64,000 nucleotides of DNA from Pseudomonas sp. ADAK18 (GCF_012935695.1 NZ_CP052859.1:4381001-4445000); one strand, 5' to 3'. Counted from the stretch's first letter, positions 19,902-28,931 are shown. Program-made: numbers and translations. Notes: a model not told the origin generated them from the sequence alone.

Positions 19902-22349
19902 GTGCCTTTCGTGAAAACAGTATTGAGTTACCGTGACGGCGAAGCCGTGCCCGCCATTCCTCGCCGTTGCGCCTGGCCCGTGTTGTTGCTGACCAGCGTC
20001 TTGCTGCCTGTCGAGACCCGGGGCGATACATCATCGTCCGCCAGTTTTGATGCCCGGACCCTGTCCCAGCGCGGCATCGACCCGCAACTGGCCAGCCTGC
20101 TGCTGTCGGCGCCGCGTTTTACCGCCGGCCGTCATGCGCTCAGCCTTGTGGTCAACGGCCAGCGGCGCGGGCGCCTTGAGGTCAGTTTTGATCAGCAAGG
20201 CGCCCTGTGCTTTGACCAAGCCCTGCTGGACGCCGCCAATCTACGGGTACCTGGCGACAACGCGGTCTGCCATGACTTTCTCGCGCACTATCCTCGAAGC
20301 CAGGTGCAGCCAGATCCGGCCACCCTCACGGTATCGCTGGTGGTGCCCACCGAAGCCCTGCGACCGATACCGCAGGATATTTCCGGCTATCAAACCGGCG
20401 GCTTCGCCGGGCTGCTCAATTACGACCTGACCGGTGTCCATAACCGTTTTGGCGATGACAACAGCCGCTTTGGCTCGGCCAATACCGAGGTGGGGTTCAA
20501 CGCAGGCGACTGGATTGTGCGTAGCCGCCAGGTACAGACCTGGCAAGACGGTCTGTCGCGCAGCACTCACCTGGAAGCGTATGCCCAACGCACCTTCGCC
20601 AGTCATCAGGCGGTGCTGCAGGCCGGCCAGATCAACCTCTACAACCCGGTGTTGTCCGGGGCGCAGATCAACGGAGTCCAAGTGCTCACCGAACAGGCCC
20701 TTCAAGAGCAGGGCCAGGGTGCGACCATCGACGGGATTGCCAACAGTCCGGCGCAAGTCGAAATTCGCCAGAATGGGGCGTTGATTCATTCCACGGTAGT
20801 GCCCGCCGGACCGTTTTCCCTGACCGACGTGCGACGCCTGAATACCCGCTCGGACGTCGAAGTCACGGTCAAGGAAAGCGCCGGTGGCGAACGACGCTTC
20901 ACCGTGCCTGCGGCGATGCTCGGCCTCGGCTTGCCGGCGCCGGGGTACTCGGTGGCGATAGGTCGGGTGCGCAACATCGGTGATGCCCGGGGTGATGATC
21001 CGTGGGTCGCCAGTGCCGGCTGGACCGGTGCCGTGCATCCGCAACTGACGATGGGCAGCGGCGTGCTGGCTTCCGACGAGTACCGCTCCGCAGGCTTGAG
21101 CCTGGGCTGGCTGCCGTGGCTGGACAGCCAGATTCAACTGTCCAGCCAGATGTCCGATGCAAGCGCACCCAATAAGGTCCGAGGGTTGCAGACCGACCTT
21201 TCATGGTCCCAACGCCTGAATGACCAGTGGTCGTTCAGCGCCGCCAACTCATGGCGCACCCCCGGCTATCGCGAGCTGGAAGAGGCGACCTACGAACCCG
21301 AAAGCACCCAGCAACGCAGCTCCCGCTACCGCGATCAGCAAAGCGCTACCCTGGGTTGGTCTCACTCATGGCTCGGGGCGTTCAGCGCCGGGGTCTCCCG
21401 CTCCGGCACCTTTGATGGCGACAGCAACAGCCGCGCCCTGGCGTCCTGGGGCACAAGTATTCGAGGGGTGTCACTGTCCGCCAGCGCCGAGTGGCAAATG
21501 GGCGGGCGTCAGGAGCAGGACAACGCGGTCTACCTGAATGTCAGCGTGCCCCTGGGTGAAAGTCGCCGGGCCCGCAGTTGGCTGCGCAACTCCGGTGGAG
21601 AAAACCGCACAGGCGTGGGGCTGAATGAGCAAATCAACGATCAGCTCAGTTATCAGGTCAGCGCCGAACACGACAGCCGCGACCACCAGGTGGAAACCAC
21701 CCTCGGTGTCTCGACACTGCCGCGCTACAGCCAGCTCGACTTCAGCTACAGCCGCTCCGACGCCGAACGCTCGAGCTATCAAGGTGGCGCCCGTGGTGGT
21801 GTGGTGGTGCACGGTGGTGGTGTCACGCTGTCACCGTATCCGGTGCGCGATACGTTCGCGCTGGTTTCGGTCAGCGACATGAGCGGCATCAAGCTCAGCA
21901 CCCCCAGCGGCCCTGTCTGGACCGACTGGCAAGGCCAGGCGGTGGTGCCCCAGGTATCCGCCTATGGCCGCAGCCCGGTGGAAGTCCAGACCCGCTCGCT
22001 GCCACGCAATGCCGATATCAACAATGGCCTGGCAATGATTTCGGTCGGGCGCGGCGCGGTGGAGCGTGTCGATTTCGGCCTGACATTGACCCGTCGGGTT
22101 TTGCTCACGGTACGCACTGAAGACGGCATGCCACTGCCCCGTGGCGCCTCCATCAGCACCGACAGCGGCGAGTTCGTGACGCTGGTCCAGGACGGCGGCC
22201 AAGTGTTTTTGCCCAACGTTCTGGAGCAACCGAAATTGTGGGTCAGTGGGCCCGGGATGGCGCGTTGCACCCTGCACTACGAGTTGCCGGCAAAGGGCGA
22301 CCCAGAGGTGTACTTCGAAACCGCCCCCGCCCGTTGCACCCCATCATGA
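19902..22349 (+). CDS. Fimbrial outer-membrane usher (PapC/FimD-like)
   Basis: The 815-residue usher forms the outer-membrane pore through which subunits are assembled. It has the N-terminal periplasmic domain (SFDARTLSQRGIDPQLASLL), translocation pore with plug (GLLNYDLTGVHNRFG; DGIANSPAQVEIRQNGALIH; PAGPFSLTDV), and C-terminal domains with NADINNGLAMISVGRGAVER and paired Cys near the end (MARCTLHYEL ... APARCTPS). The start is one of two GTGs (19902 or 19911). The signal peptide has a long n-region before WPVLLLTSVLLP. The TGA overlaps the ATG of the adhesin gene (ATGA). Confidence 0.93.
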   Translation: MPFVKTVLSYRDGEAVPAIPRRCAWPVLLLTSVLLPVETRGDTSSSASFDARTLSQRGIDPQLASLLLSAPRFTAGRHALSLVVNGQRRGRLEVSFDQQGALCFDQALLDAANLRVPGDNAVCHDFLAHYPRSQVQPDPATLTVSLVVPTEALRPIPQDISGYQTGGFAGLLNYDLTGVHNRFGDDNSRFGSANTEVGFNAGDWIVRSRQVQTWQDGLSRSTHLEAYAQRTFASHQAVLQAGQINLYNPVLSGAQINGVQVLTEQALQEQGQGATIDGIANSPAQVEIRQNGALIHSTVVPAGPFSLTDVRRLNTRSDVEVTVKESAGGERRFTVPAAMLGLGLPAPGYSVAIGRVRNIGDARGDDPWVASAGWTGAVHPQLTMGSGVLASDEYRSAGLSLGWLPWLDSQIQLSSQMSDASAPNKVRGLQTDLSWSQRLNDQWSFSAANSWRTPGYRELEEATYEPESTQQRSSRYRDQQSATLGWSHSWLGAFSAGVSRSGTFDGDSNSRALASWGTSIRGVSLSASAEWQMGGRQEQDNAVYLNVSVPLGESRRARSWLRNSGGENRTGVGLNEQINDQLSYQVSAEHDSRDHQVETTLGVSTLPRYSQLDFSYSRSDAERSSYQGGARGGVVVHGGGVTLSPYPVRDTFALVSVSDMSGIKLSTPSGPVWTDWQGQAVVPQVSAYGRSPVEVQTRSLPRNADINNGLAMISVGRGAVERVDFGLTLTRRVLLTVRTEDGMPLPRGASISTDSGEFVTLVQDGGQVFLPNVLEQPKLWVSGPGMARCTLHYELPAKGDPEVYFETAPARCTPS

Positions 22350-23503
22350 GGAAGACTGCCATGTTATTGATGCCTGCCCTACAACGGCTGACTGTGGTGT
22401 TGCTGACAATCGGGTTCGTTGGCAACAGCTACGCAGAGGACGAGTGCCAACTGAGCCTGAGCGAATCGCTGCTGGACTTCGGACAAATGAGCCGTATTGC
22501 ACAGAGCGACAGCGCACCCGAGCGACTACTGGGTGAACGGCGCCTGAGCCTGAACTTCATTTGCCCGCAGACGGCCGACATGAGCCTGTTCTACCAGGCC
22601 TTGGCAGCGAGCCCACAGCGGCTGAAATTCACCGAGCACGGCAGCTACGCAATCCAGGTCAGCGACGGCGTGCTTGATGGTCAGGCCGTGGAATTGGGAT
22701 TGGTGCCAGCGCTCGGCCAACCGCCGTCCACCAGCGGCGCCGTGCTGAACTGGCGCGCCGGCCATGGCATCGCGCCGGTGCAGGGAGGCTCAGTGCTTAT
22801 GGGCAAAAGCCTTTCACTGCAACTGACCCTCAGCGCCTGGGCCGATATCGCCGCCACCCAGGTTCGGGATGCAACCACCTGGGAAGTGTCCGGGACACTC
22901 TACGGGCGCCAAAGCGGTCGCTACCGGGAACTGACCCTGCGCGCCCACTTCGTACCAGCAGCCTGTACACCGCAACTGTCCAACGGCGGCTTGGTGGATT
23001 ACGGCACCTTGTCGGCCAAGGACCTGAGTACCGTCGACGAAACCCCGCTGCCCACCCGAACCCTGCAGTTCTCCGTCAGTTGCGATGGCCCCACGCGCTT
23101 CGCCTTGCTCATGCACGACAACCGCAACGGCTCGGCCACCGGCGGTACCGATGAAACCGCCTACGGTCTGGACCTGGACAACAGCCGGAACAAGATCGGC
23201 CGTTACTACCTGAACATCGACCCGGCGGACTTCACCGCCGATAGCTTCGGCACGCTTTTTCGCACCGACTCCACCAGTCACGGCGTGGCCTGGAGCAGCT
23301 CCAGCGCCCGGCAAATCCCCATCGCCAACAACAGCCTCATGGGCTTTACCGAGAGTGCCGGCAACACCCACGGGCCGATGGCGATCCAGAACCTGGGCGG
23401 CACCGTGCGCATCAAGGCCTACCTCGCCCCCACACAGTCCCTGGACCTGCGCAGCGTCGTGGAAATCAACGGCGCTGGCACCATAGAAATCATTTACCTG
23501 TAG
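22346..23503 (+). CDS. Two-domain putative fimbrial tip adhesin (C-terminal DUF1120)
   Basis: The 385-residue precursor has its signal peptide ending at NSYA. Mature domain 1 (about residues 31-190) starts almost directly with Cys34 and has Cys73. Its CQLSLSESLLDFG loosely mirrors the DUF1120 pattern. Domain 2 (about 195-385) is a full DUF1120 domain with Cys207 and Cys246, LMHDNRNGS, YGLDLDN and a C-terminal strand GTIEIIYL. No donor-strand-like N-terminal extension precedes domain 1, as expected of a tip protein. It is coupled to the usher by an ATGA overlap. The receptor is unknown. Confidence 0.82.
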   Translation: MRKTAMLLMPALQRLTVVLLTIGFVGNSYAEDECQLSLSESLLDFGQMSRIAQSDSAPERLLGERRLSLNFICPQTADMSLFYQALAASPQRLKFTEHGSYAIQVSDGVLDGQAVELGLVPALGQPPSTSGAVLNWRAGHGIAPVQGGSVLMGKSLSLQLTLSAWADIAATQVRDATTWEVSGTLYGRQSGRYRELTLRAHFVPAACTPQLSNGGLVDYGTLSAKDLSTVDETPLPTRTLQFSVSCDGPTRFALLMHDNRNGSATGGTDETAYGLDLDNSRNKIGRYYLNIDPADFTADSFGTLFRTDSTSHGVAWSSSSARQIPIANNSLMGFTESAGNTHGPMAIQNLGGTVRIKAYLAPTQSLDLRSVVEINGAGTIEIIYL

Positions 23504-23518
23504 GAAGGACTCCACACC

Positions 23519-24166
23519 ATGAACACTCCGTGCATCACCCTGAGCATTCTGTTACTGGCCGGCGCCCAACATGCCCAAGCCGCGTCCACCGTCGACCTGA
23601 GCGTCAAGGGCCTGATCACACCCACCGCCTGCACGCCCCTGCTGTCCAGCGGTGGGCTGATCGATTACGGCAAGATTTCCCAACAGGACCTGAACCAGGA
23701 TAAGGGCACGCGATTGCCGGTCAAACACCTGCAAGTCAGCGTTGCTTGCAATGCTCCCAGCCGCTTCGCCCTGCGCATGCGCGACAATCGCGACGGCTCG
23801 GCCATGGTCAACAGTGAGATTTACTACGGGCTCGGATTGGACACCAGCGGCAACCGCATTGGCCTTTACTCCATGACGTTTGATCCCAGGCAAACCGTGG
23901 TCGACAGCACCGCGTTGATCTACGGCACCGAGTCCACCACCGGCGGCCTGGCCTGGCGTACCGCCAACCTCAACCCCATCGACATCGGTGCCAACAGTTA
24001 CCTGGGGTTTACCGACACCGAAGGCAGCACTGTCGGGCCGTCGGCGATCCAGGAGTTGATCAGTACGGTCAAGGTCGAAGCCGTGATCAATGCCAAACAG
24101 AACCTGGACCTGAGTACCGACACCCTGCTCGATGGCTCGGCGACGATGGAAGTGGTCTACCTCTAG
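23519..24166 (+). CDS. DUF1120 fimbrial subunit-like protein 6 (last gene)
   Basis: The 215-residue precursor begins MNTPCITLSILLLAGAQH. Mature start AASTVDLSVKGLITPTAC, cysteines at 38 and 77, RMRDNRDGS, YGLGLDTSGNRIG, C-terminus ATMEVVYL. AGGAAGGA precedes the ATG, 15 bp after the adhesin stop. Its central region (TALIYGTESTTGGLAW; SYLGFTDTEGST) pairs with the adhesin's DUF1120 domain rather than with genes 1-5, so the two probably form the tip or an adaptor together (inference). Its TAG overlaps the TAG of the opposing MFS gene. Confidence 0.84.
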   Translation: MNTPCITLSILLLAGAQHAQAASTVDLSVKGLITPTACTPLLSSGGLIDYGKISQQDLNQDKGTRLPVKHLQVSVACNAPSRFALRMRDNRDGSAMVNSEIYYGLGLDTSGNRIGLYSMTFDPRQTVVDSTALIYGTESTTGGLAWRTANLNPIDIGANSYLGFTDTEGSTVGPSAIQELISTVKVEAVINAKQNLDLSTDTLLDGSATMEVVYL

Positions 24167-25458
24167 AGCTTCTCGCTGGTGGCCTGCACGTACAGCGCAC
24201 GGCCGGCGCCCAGCCCGGCGATGATCGCACCCAGGCCGATCACCGCAAAGATCCAGCCGGTGGCCGCCCAGCCGCCGGTCCGGTCATGCAGCAGGCCAAC
24301 GGCGAGCGGACCGAGGGAAGCCAACGTGTAGCCAATGCCCTGGGCCATGCTCGACAGGTTGGCGGCGACATGGGAGTCGCGCGAGCGCAACACGATCAAT
24401 GTCAATGCCAGGCTGAACGTACCGCCCTGCCCCAGGCCCAGCAGAATCGCCCAGCCCCACAAACCCTCCAACGGTGCATATAGGCAGCCAAACAGGCCGC
24501 CGAGGGTCAGCAACATCACCACCACAATGGCCAGGCGCTGGTCCTTACCGCGCGTGGCCAACCATGGCGCTGCCAGAGAACTGACCAGTTGCACGATCAC
24601 CGAACCGGAAAGTACCAACCCTGCCTGGGTGGCCGTCAGGCCACGGCCGATCAGAATCGACGGCAGCCAACCGAACACGATGTAGGCCAGGGACGATTGC
24701 AGGCCCATGTACAAGGTCACCTGCCAGGCCAGTGGATCACGCAGCAAACCGCGCACGCGGTAGGCCACCTGATGCGCACCGTGCTTCTGGCCCACTTGAG
24801 GCAACCAGAACAGCGCTGCGACCAGCGCCGGCAGAATCCAGAAGCCCAGGCCGATATTCCAGCTGTCGCCAAAGTAGTGACTCAAAGGCACCGTCGAGCC
24901 AGCTGCCAACGCTGCGCCCAGACACAGGGCCATGGTGTAGACGCCGGTCATGGTGCCAGCCTGTTTGGAGAAATCGCGCTTGACGATACCCGGCAACAAC
25001 ACACCGATGATGCCAATGCTGGCGCCAGCCAGCAGGCTGCCAGCGAACAGTCCGGCCTCACCGAACGAGCTGCGCAGGATGATGCCAGCGGCCAACGTCA
25101 GCAAAATCCCCAGCACCACCCGCTCGGCACCAAAGCGCCGGGCCAGGATCGGTGCCATCGGCGCAAACAGGCCCAGGCACAGCACTGGCAAGGTGGTCAG
25201 CAAGCCGGCTTTGGCCGCCGAGAGGCCGAGACTGCTGGACACTTCGCTGAGCAACGGCGCCATGCTCGACAGCGCCGGGCGCAGGTTCAAGGCCACCAGA
25301 ATCAGGCCCAGCAACAACAACCACGGGCGATTCACCACCGGATGGCTGTGCTGGACCTCGTCGTCATTGGCCTCGGCGTCGATCAGCAGTTCTTCAAGGG
25401 CGTTTTCTGAACGGGGCTGTTCTTTACGGAGCATGGTGTTCTCGGGTTCAAGGTTCAT
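24163..25458 (-). CDS. CynX/NimT-family MFS transporter
   Basis: The 431-residue, 12-helix major facilitator has strong resemblance to E. coli CynX in helix 1 (LILVALNLRPALSSMAPLL), LLTTLPVLCLGLFAPMAPIL and the GLGQGGTFSLALTL segment. CynX itself is linked to cyanate; relatives export nitroimidazoles or drugs, so the substrate is open. A hydrophilic N-terminal tail of about 40 residues precedes helix 1. The ATG at 25458 overlaps the regulator gene by 11 bp; an alternative ATG at 25434 would remove the overlap. The stop overlaps that of the fimbrial operon. Confidence 0.87.
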   Translation of the reverse strand: MNLEPENTMLRKEQPRSENALEELLIDAEANDDEVQHSHPVVNRPWLLLLGLILVALNLRPALSSMAPLLSEVSSSLGLSAAKAGLLTTLPVLCLGLFAPMAPILARRFGAERVVLGILLTLAAGIILRSSFGEAGLFAGSLLAGASIGIIGVLLPGIVKRDFSKQAGTMTGVYTMALCLGAALAAGSTVPLSHYFGDSWNIGLGFWILPALVAALFWLPQVGQKHGAHQVAYRVRGLLRDPLAWQVTLYMGLQSSLAYIVFGWLPSILIGRGLTATQAGLVLSGSVIVQLVSSLAAPWLATRGKDQRLAIVVVMLLTLGGLFGCLYAPLEGLWGWAILLGLGQGGTFSLALTLIVLRSRDSHVAANLSSMAQGIGYTLASLGPLAVGLLHDRTGGWAATGWIFAVIGLGAIIAGLGAGRALYVQATSEKL

Positions 25459-26107
25459 TGATCAGTTGCCGTGAAAGAGATTTGGCGCGCTCAGGGTCCT
25501 GTTGTTCCACGGCATCGAGCAGCTCAGCGTGCAGGTCGAAAACGGCCTGACGGCGAGGTTTGATGTTCAGCGTCTGGCGCAACTGCGCGCCGACAATGCT
25601 GGAGAAGTAGTGGTACAGCTCGCTCAAGGCCGGGTTGTGGGCGGCGTCCACCAAGCGCCTGTGGAACACTAGGTCGCAACTGATGTAGTGCTCCAGATCG
25701 CCGTGATAGTGCTCACCGCTGGTTTTTAACGCCTCGCGCAAGCCCTGTAAATCCTCATCGGTACGGCGCAGGGCTGCCAAGCCAATAGCCTCCGTTTCAA
25801 GAATCTGCCGCGTCTCCTGGGCCTGGGCTAGGGTGCAGTGAGACAAGGCCTTCATCGCCCCCAACGGGTCGGTCATCGAACGCAGGTAACTGCCGTCGCC
25901 CTGGCGGATTTCGATCAACCCGGAAAACGCCAACACCCGCATGGCCTCACGCACGGTATTGCGGCTGATGCCCAGCTCGGCGGACAGCTCTGGCTCGGTG
26001 GGCAGGCGTTCGCCGATGGCCCACTTACCCTCGGTGATGCGATGGCGCAATTGCTCCAGCGCCTGGTCGACGAGGGAGCGTTTGATCAGTGGGGCGATGA
26101 CTGTCAT
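25448..26107 (-). CDS. FadR/GntR-family transcriptional regulator
   Basis: The 219-residue regulator has an N-terminal winged HTH (DQALEQLRHRITEGKWAIGE; LPTEPELSAELGISRNTVRE) and a C-terminal all-helical FCD effector domain with metal-type His (HRRLVDAAHNPALSELYHYF). It directly precedes and overlaps the MFS gene, so it most likely controls that transporter and itself. An in-frame TTG seven codons upstream was rejected in favour of the ATG. A small palindrome lies just upstream. Confidence 0.9.
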   Translation of the reverse strand: MTVIAPLIKRSLVDQALEQLRHRITEGKWAIGERLPTEPELSAELGISRNTVREAMRVLAFSGLIEIRQGDGSYLRSMTDPLGAMKALSHCTLAQAQETRQILETEAIGLAALRRTDEDLQGLREALKTSGEHYHGDLEHYISCDLVFHRRLVDAAHNPALSELYHYFSSIVGAQLRQTLNIKPRRQAVFDLHAELLDAVEQQDPERAKSLSRQLINEP

Positions 26108-26145
26108 GTGATTCGCACTTTCGTCCAATCATAGGATGAATTTTC

Positions 26146-26156
26146 CTACATGGTAG
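26146..26156. promoter_or_regulatory. Candidate operator CTAC-N3-GTAG
   Basis: Short perfect palindrome 39 bp upstream of the GntR-type regulator start, with a further half-like CCTAC at 26167. It is a plausible autoregulatory site. The motif is short and could be chance. Confidence 0.3.
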
Positions 26157-26295
26157 TCAGACTTGCCTACAAGAGCAACGCACTAGGGGGTTTAAGCAAC
26201 AAAAAGGAGCAGGATTTTCGACCGTTAAAACTACCCTTAAAGGCAGCTCTTTCAAGGTCTTTGAAAAAACAGTCATTAGAGGCGCACATTGACCC

Positions 26296-26428
26296 TGTGG
26301 CGAGGGGGCTTGCCCCCGTTGGGCTGCGAAGCGGCCCCAATAGGATCGCTGAGTTTCTTCAGATAGACCGAGATGGCAGGTTTTAGGGCTGCTCCGCAGC
26401 CCAACGGGGGCAAGCCCCCTCGCCACAG
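26296..26428. repeat. Long inverted repeat, GTGGCGAGGGGGCTTGCC type
   Basis: Second copy of the element at 11516-11647. Arms carry GTGGCGAGGGGGCTTGCCCC and GGGCTGCGAAGC / GCTCCGCAGCCC. One internal arm differs (CTTCGC versus CTCCGC), giving a single mismatch. It lies between the regulator and the antitoxin remnant. Confidence 0.88.
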
Positions 26429-26548
26429 GTCAGTGTTCTCTTTCCAAGTACGGCTGCGCTCTCAAAGACCATGAAAGGGCTGACCCTTAAAGGGTAATTT
26501 CAGCCTTAGGTGTCTTATGGAAAAGTACACAGGCGGTGATAAAGGCGG

Positions 26549-26752
26549 ATGTCAGGCGGCGGGCATAACGCGTTCTCACGCTACGAGCTCGGTGAACTAC
26601 TTCCACCCAAAGCGTTGATGCTGCTGATGCACCTGCTGGATCGATACCCGCACTTGCTCGCCGATGCAAAAGCCTTGGGTGAAGGTGCCGATCTGAGGGG
26701 AGCGTTCAAATACACAGAGCACAAGCAACCTGAAACCCTTACGGTTTCATAG
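26549..26752 (+). pseudogene. Truncated MqsA-like (XRE HTH) antitoxin remnant
   Basis: Short frame of 67 codons whose SGGGHNAFSRYELGELLPPK and LLMHLLDRYPHLLADAK resemble the C-terminal HTH of MqsA/YgiT-type antitoxins (family pattern GGG-x-NAFSRYE-x-G ... LLxxLDxHPELL). In-frame stop codons lie just upstream, and no zinc-binding N-terminal domain or toxin gene is present. It reads as the 3' relic of an antitoxin gene. Recognition is by eye only. Confidence 0.5.
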
Positions 26753-26762
26753 GCCACAAAAA

Positions 26763-27010
26763 ACAAACCCGGCACCAGGCCTAATGCCAGTCAGTTAAGG
26801 AATGGAGATCCAACAACCGAAGCAGATCCAGTGTGGGAGTTGTCGAGCCCCAGCGAGGCTGCGATGGCGTCGGCACCGTCAACATTGAGTTGCCTGACCC
26901 TCCGCTATCGCAGCCTCGCTGGGGCTCGACAACTCCCACCTTTGATCTTCTCTGTCTTGAGGTCTTGTGTTCGCTTAATTGATCGGCATTAGGCACAAGG
27001 CCGGGTTTAT
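26763..27010 (-). terminator. aap operon terminator split by an inserted REPIN
   Basis: Outer arms AAACCCGGCACCAGGCCTAA (left, about 26765-26800) and its imperfect complement ending GGCCGGGTTT (right, about 26973-27008) would form a stem of about 30 bp. On the minus strand the stem is followed by GTTTGTTTTTTG, a terminator tail downstream of aapP. The loop now contains the 109-bp REPIN at 26832-26940. Confidence 0.6.
26832..26940. repeat. REPIN, GTGGGAGTTGTCGAGCC type
   Basis: Inverted arms GTGGGAGTTGTCGAGCCCCA ... with exact complement, about 35 nt each. It is nested inside the aap terminator stem. The end sequence differs from the GCTGGCTTGCC group and shares CGAGGCTGCGAT with the elements near 35.2 and 36.6 kb. 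Confidence 0.88.
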
Positions 27011-27030
27011 TTTTAAGCTTCAAGCATCAA

Positions 27031-27795
27031 TCAATGCAAAATCTGACTCAAGAACAACTTGGTCCGATCATTCTGCGGGTTGTCGAAGAAGTCATTCGGC
27101 GCCGCCTGCTCCACAATCTCACCCTTGTCCATGAAGATCACGCGGTTGGCCACGGTCCGGGCAAAGCCCATTTCGTGGGTCACGCACAGCATGGTCATGC
27201 CGTCTTCGGCCAAGCCGATCATGGTGTCCAGAACTTCCTTCACCATCTCCGGATCGAGGGCCGAGGTCGGCTCATCGAACAGCATGATTTTCGGCTTCAT
27301 GCACAGCGCCCGGGCAATCGCCACCCGCTGTTGCTGGCCGCCGGAGAGTTGGCCCGGAAACTTGTGGGCCTGCTCCGGAATGCGCACGCGTTCCAGGTAG
27401 TGCATGGCAATTTCTTCAGCCTTGCGCTTGGGCATCTTGCGTACCCACATCGGTGCCAATGTGCAGTTTTGCAGGATAGTCAGGTGCGGGAACAGGTTGA
27501 AATGCTGGAACACCATGCCGACTTCACGGCGCACACTTTCGATCTGCTTGAGGTCGTTGGTCAGTTCCACACCATCAACCACGATGCGACCCTGCTGGTG
27601 TTCTTCCAGGCGGTTGAGGCAGCGGATGGTGGTGGACTTGCCCGAACCCGACGGACCGCACAGCACGATTCGCTCGCCCTGCTTGACGTTGAGGTTGATG
27701 TCTTTCAACACGTGGAACTGGCCGTACCACTTGTTGACGCCCTGCATCTGAATAATGCCTTGCGGGCTCACAGGCTGTTTGATTGCTTCGCTCAT
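27031..27795 (-). CDS. aapP: General L-amino acid ABC transporter ATPase AapP
   Basis: The 254-residue ATP-binding subunit energises polar amino-acid uptake. It has Walker [10 protein letters not shown], signature [15 protein letters not shown] and Walker [15 protein letters not shown], plus the family segment [20 protein letters not shown]. The ATG at 27795 gives [13 protein letters not shown]; the longer frame upstream covers the aapM end and is not coding. It is last in the aapJQMP operon, 28 bp after aapM. Confidence 0.94.
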   Translation of the reverse strand: MSEAIKQPVSPQGIIQMQGVNKWYGQFHVLKDINLNVKQGERIVLCGPSGSGKSTTIRCLNRLEEHQQGRIVVDGVELTNDLKQIESVRREVGMVFQHFNLFPHLTILQNCTLAPMWVRKMPKRKAEEIAMHYLERVRIPEQAHKFPGQLSGGQQQRVAIARALCMKPKIMLFDEPTSALDPEMVKEVLDTMIGLAEDGMTMLCVTHEMGFARTVANRVIFMDKGEIVEQAAPNDFFDNPQNDRTKLFLSQILH

Positions 27796-27823
27796 CAAAA
27801 AATTTCCTAAATTGGGTACGGAC

Positions 27824-28921
27824 TTAGCGCTTGTGACCTGTGTCGAGCTTACGTTCCAGATGCATGGAATAGCGCGACATACCAAAACAGAAAATCCAGA
27901 ACACCAGGGCGGCGAACACATAGCCTTCGGTGGCCATGCCCAGCCATTTCGGGTCGGCGGCAGCTTGCTTGACGCTGTTGAGCAAGTCGAACAGGCCGAT
28001 GATGATCACCAGACTCGTGTCCTTGAACAGCGCAATAAACGTGTTGACGATGCCCGGAATCACCATCTTCAGCGCCTGGGGCAACACCACCAGGCCCATG
28101 CTGCGCCAGTAACCCAGGCCCATCGCCGCAGCCGCTTCGTACTGCCCCTTGGGAATCGCCTGCAAACCACCGCGTACCACTTCGGCCACGTAGGCCGACT
28201 GGAACAGGATCACGCCGATCAATGCCCGCAGCAGCTTGTCGAAGTTCATGCCTTCGGGCAGGAACAGCGGCAGCATCACCGAGGACATGAACAGCACGGT
28301 GATCAACGGCACGCCGCGCCAGAACTCGATGAAGGTCACGCAGACCACTCGAATCGCCGGCATGTTCGAACGACGCCCCAAGGCCAGTACGATCCCCAGC
28401 GGCAAGGCGCCGGCGATACCGACGGTGGCGATCACCAGGGTCAGCATCAAACCGCCCCACTGGCTGGTCGCAACATTGGTCAGGCCGAAGATCCCACCGT
28501 GCAGCAGAAAGTAGGCAATGATCGGGTACAGCACCAAAAAGCTCAGGCCGTAGACCGCCTTGCGTTGAAAACGCGAGATGAACAACGGCGCCACACCGAC
28601 GATGGCCAGCCACACGGTCATGTCCACGCGCCAGCGCAGGTCGCCGGGGTAGTAGCCGTACATGAACTGCCCGAAGCGCTGTTGGATAAACACCCAGCAG
28701 GCGCCTTCCTTGGTGCAATCGGCCTTGGTGGTGCCGACCCAGTTCGCATCGAGGATTGCCCAATGCAGGATCGGCGGCACGATCAGGTAGATCAGGTAGA
28801 ACGCCAGCAAGGTCAGCAGGGTATTGAGCCAACTGGAAAACATGTTGGCGCGCATCCACGCCACCGGCCCGAAGACTTTGCCCGGTGGTGGCATGTCAGG
28901 TTTGAACGTATGCGTACTCAT
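27824..28921 (-). CDS. aapM: General L-amino acid ABC transporter permease AapM
   Basis: The 365-residue inner-membrane permease belongs to the His/Glu/Gln/Arg/opine family. The cytoplasmic EAA loop reads [27 protein letters not shown] in part. It is longer than typical polar amino-acid permeases because of an N-terminal extension with extra helices and the periplasmic insert [20 protein letters not shown], normal for the AapM type. It follows aapQ after 10 bp. Confidence 0.93.
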   Translation of the reverse strand: MSTHTFKPDMPPPGKVFGPVAWMRANMFSSWLNTLLTLLAFYLIYLIVPPILHWAILDANWVGTTKADCTKEGACWVFIQQRFGQFMYGYYPGDLRWRVDMTVWLAIVGVAPLFISRFQRKAVYGLSFLVLYPIIAYFLLHGGIFGLTNVATSQWGGLMLTLVIATVGIAGALPLGIVLALGRRSNMPAIRVVCVTFIEFWRGVPLITVLFMSSVMLPLFLPEGMNFDKLLRALIGVILFQSAYVAEVVRGGLQAIPKGQYEAAAAMGLGYWRSMGLVVLPQALKMVIPGIVNTFIALFKDTSLVIIIGLFDLLNSVKQAAADPKWLGMATEGYVFAALVFWIFCFGMSRYSMHLERKLDTGHKR

Positions 28922-28931
28922 GCTTGTTTCC

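Noticed and set aside
26150..26386. 78-codon plus-strand frame upstream of the antitoxin remnant
   Set aside because: Its C-terminal third is translated repeat sequence and the rest has no coding character.
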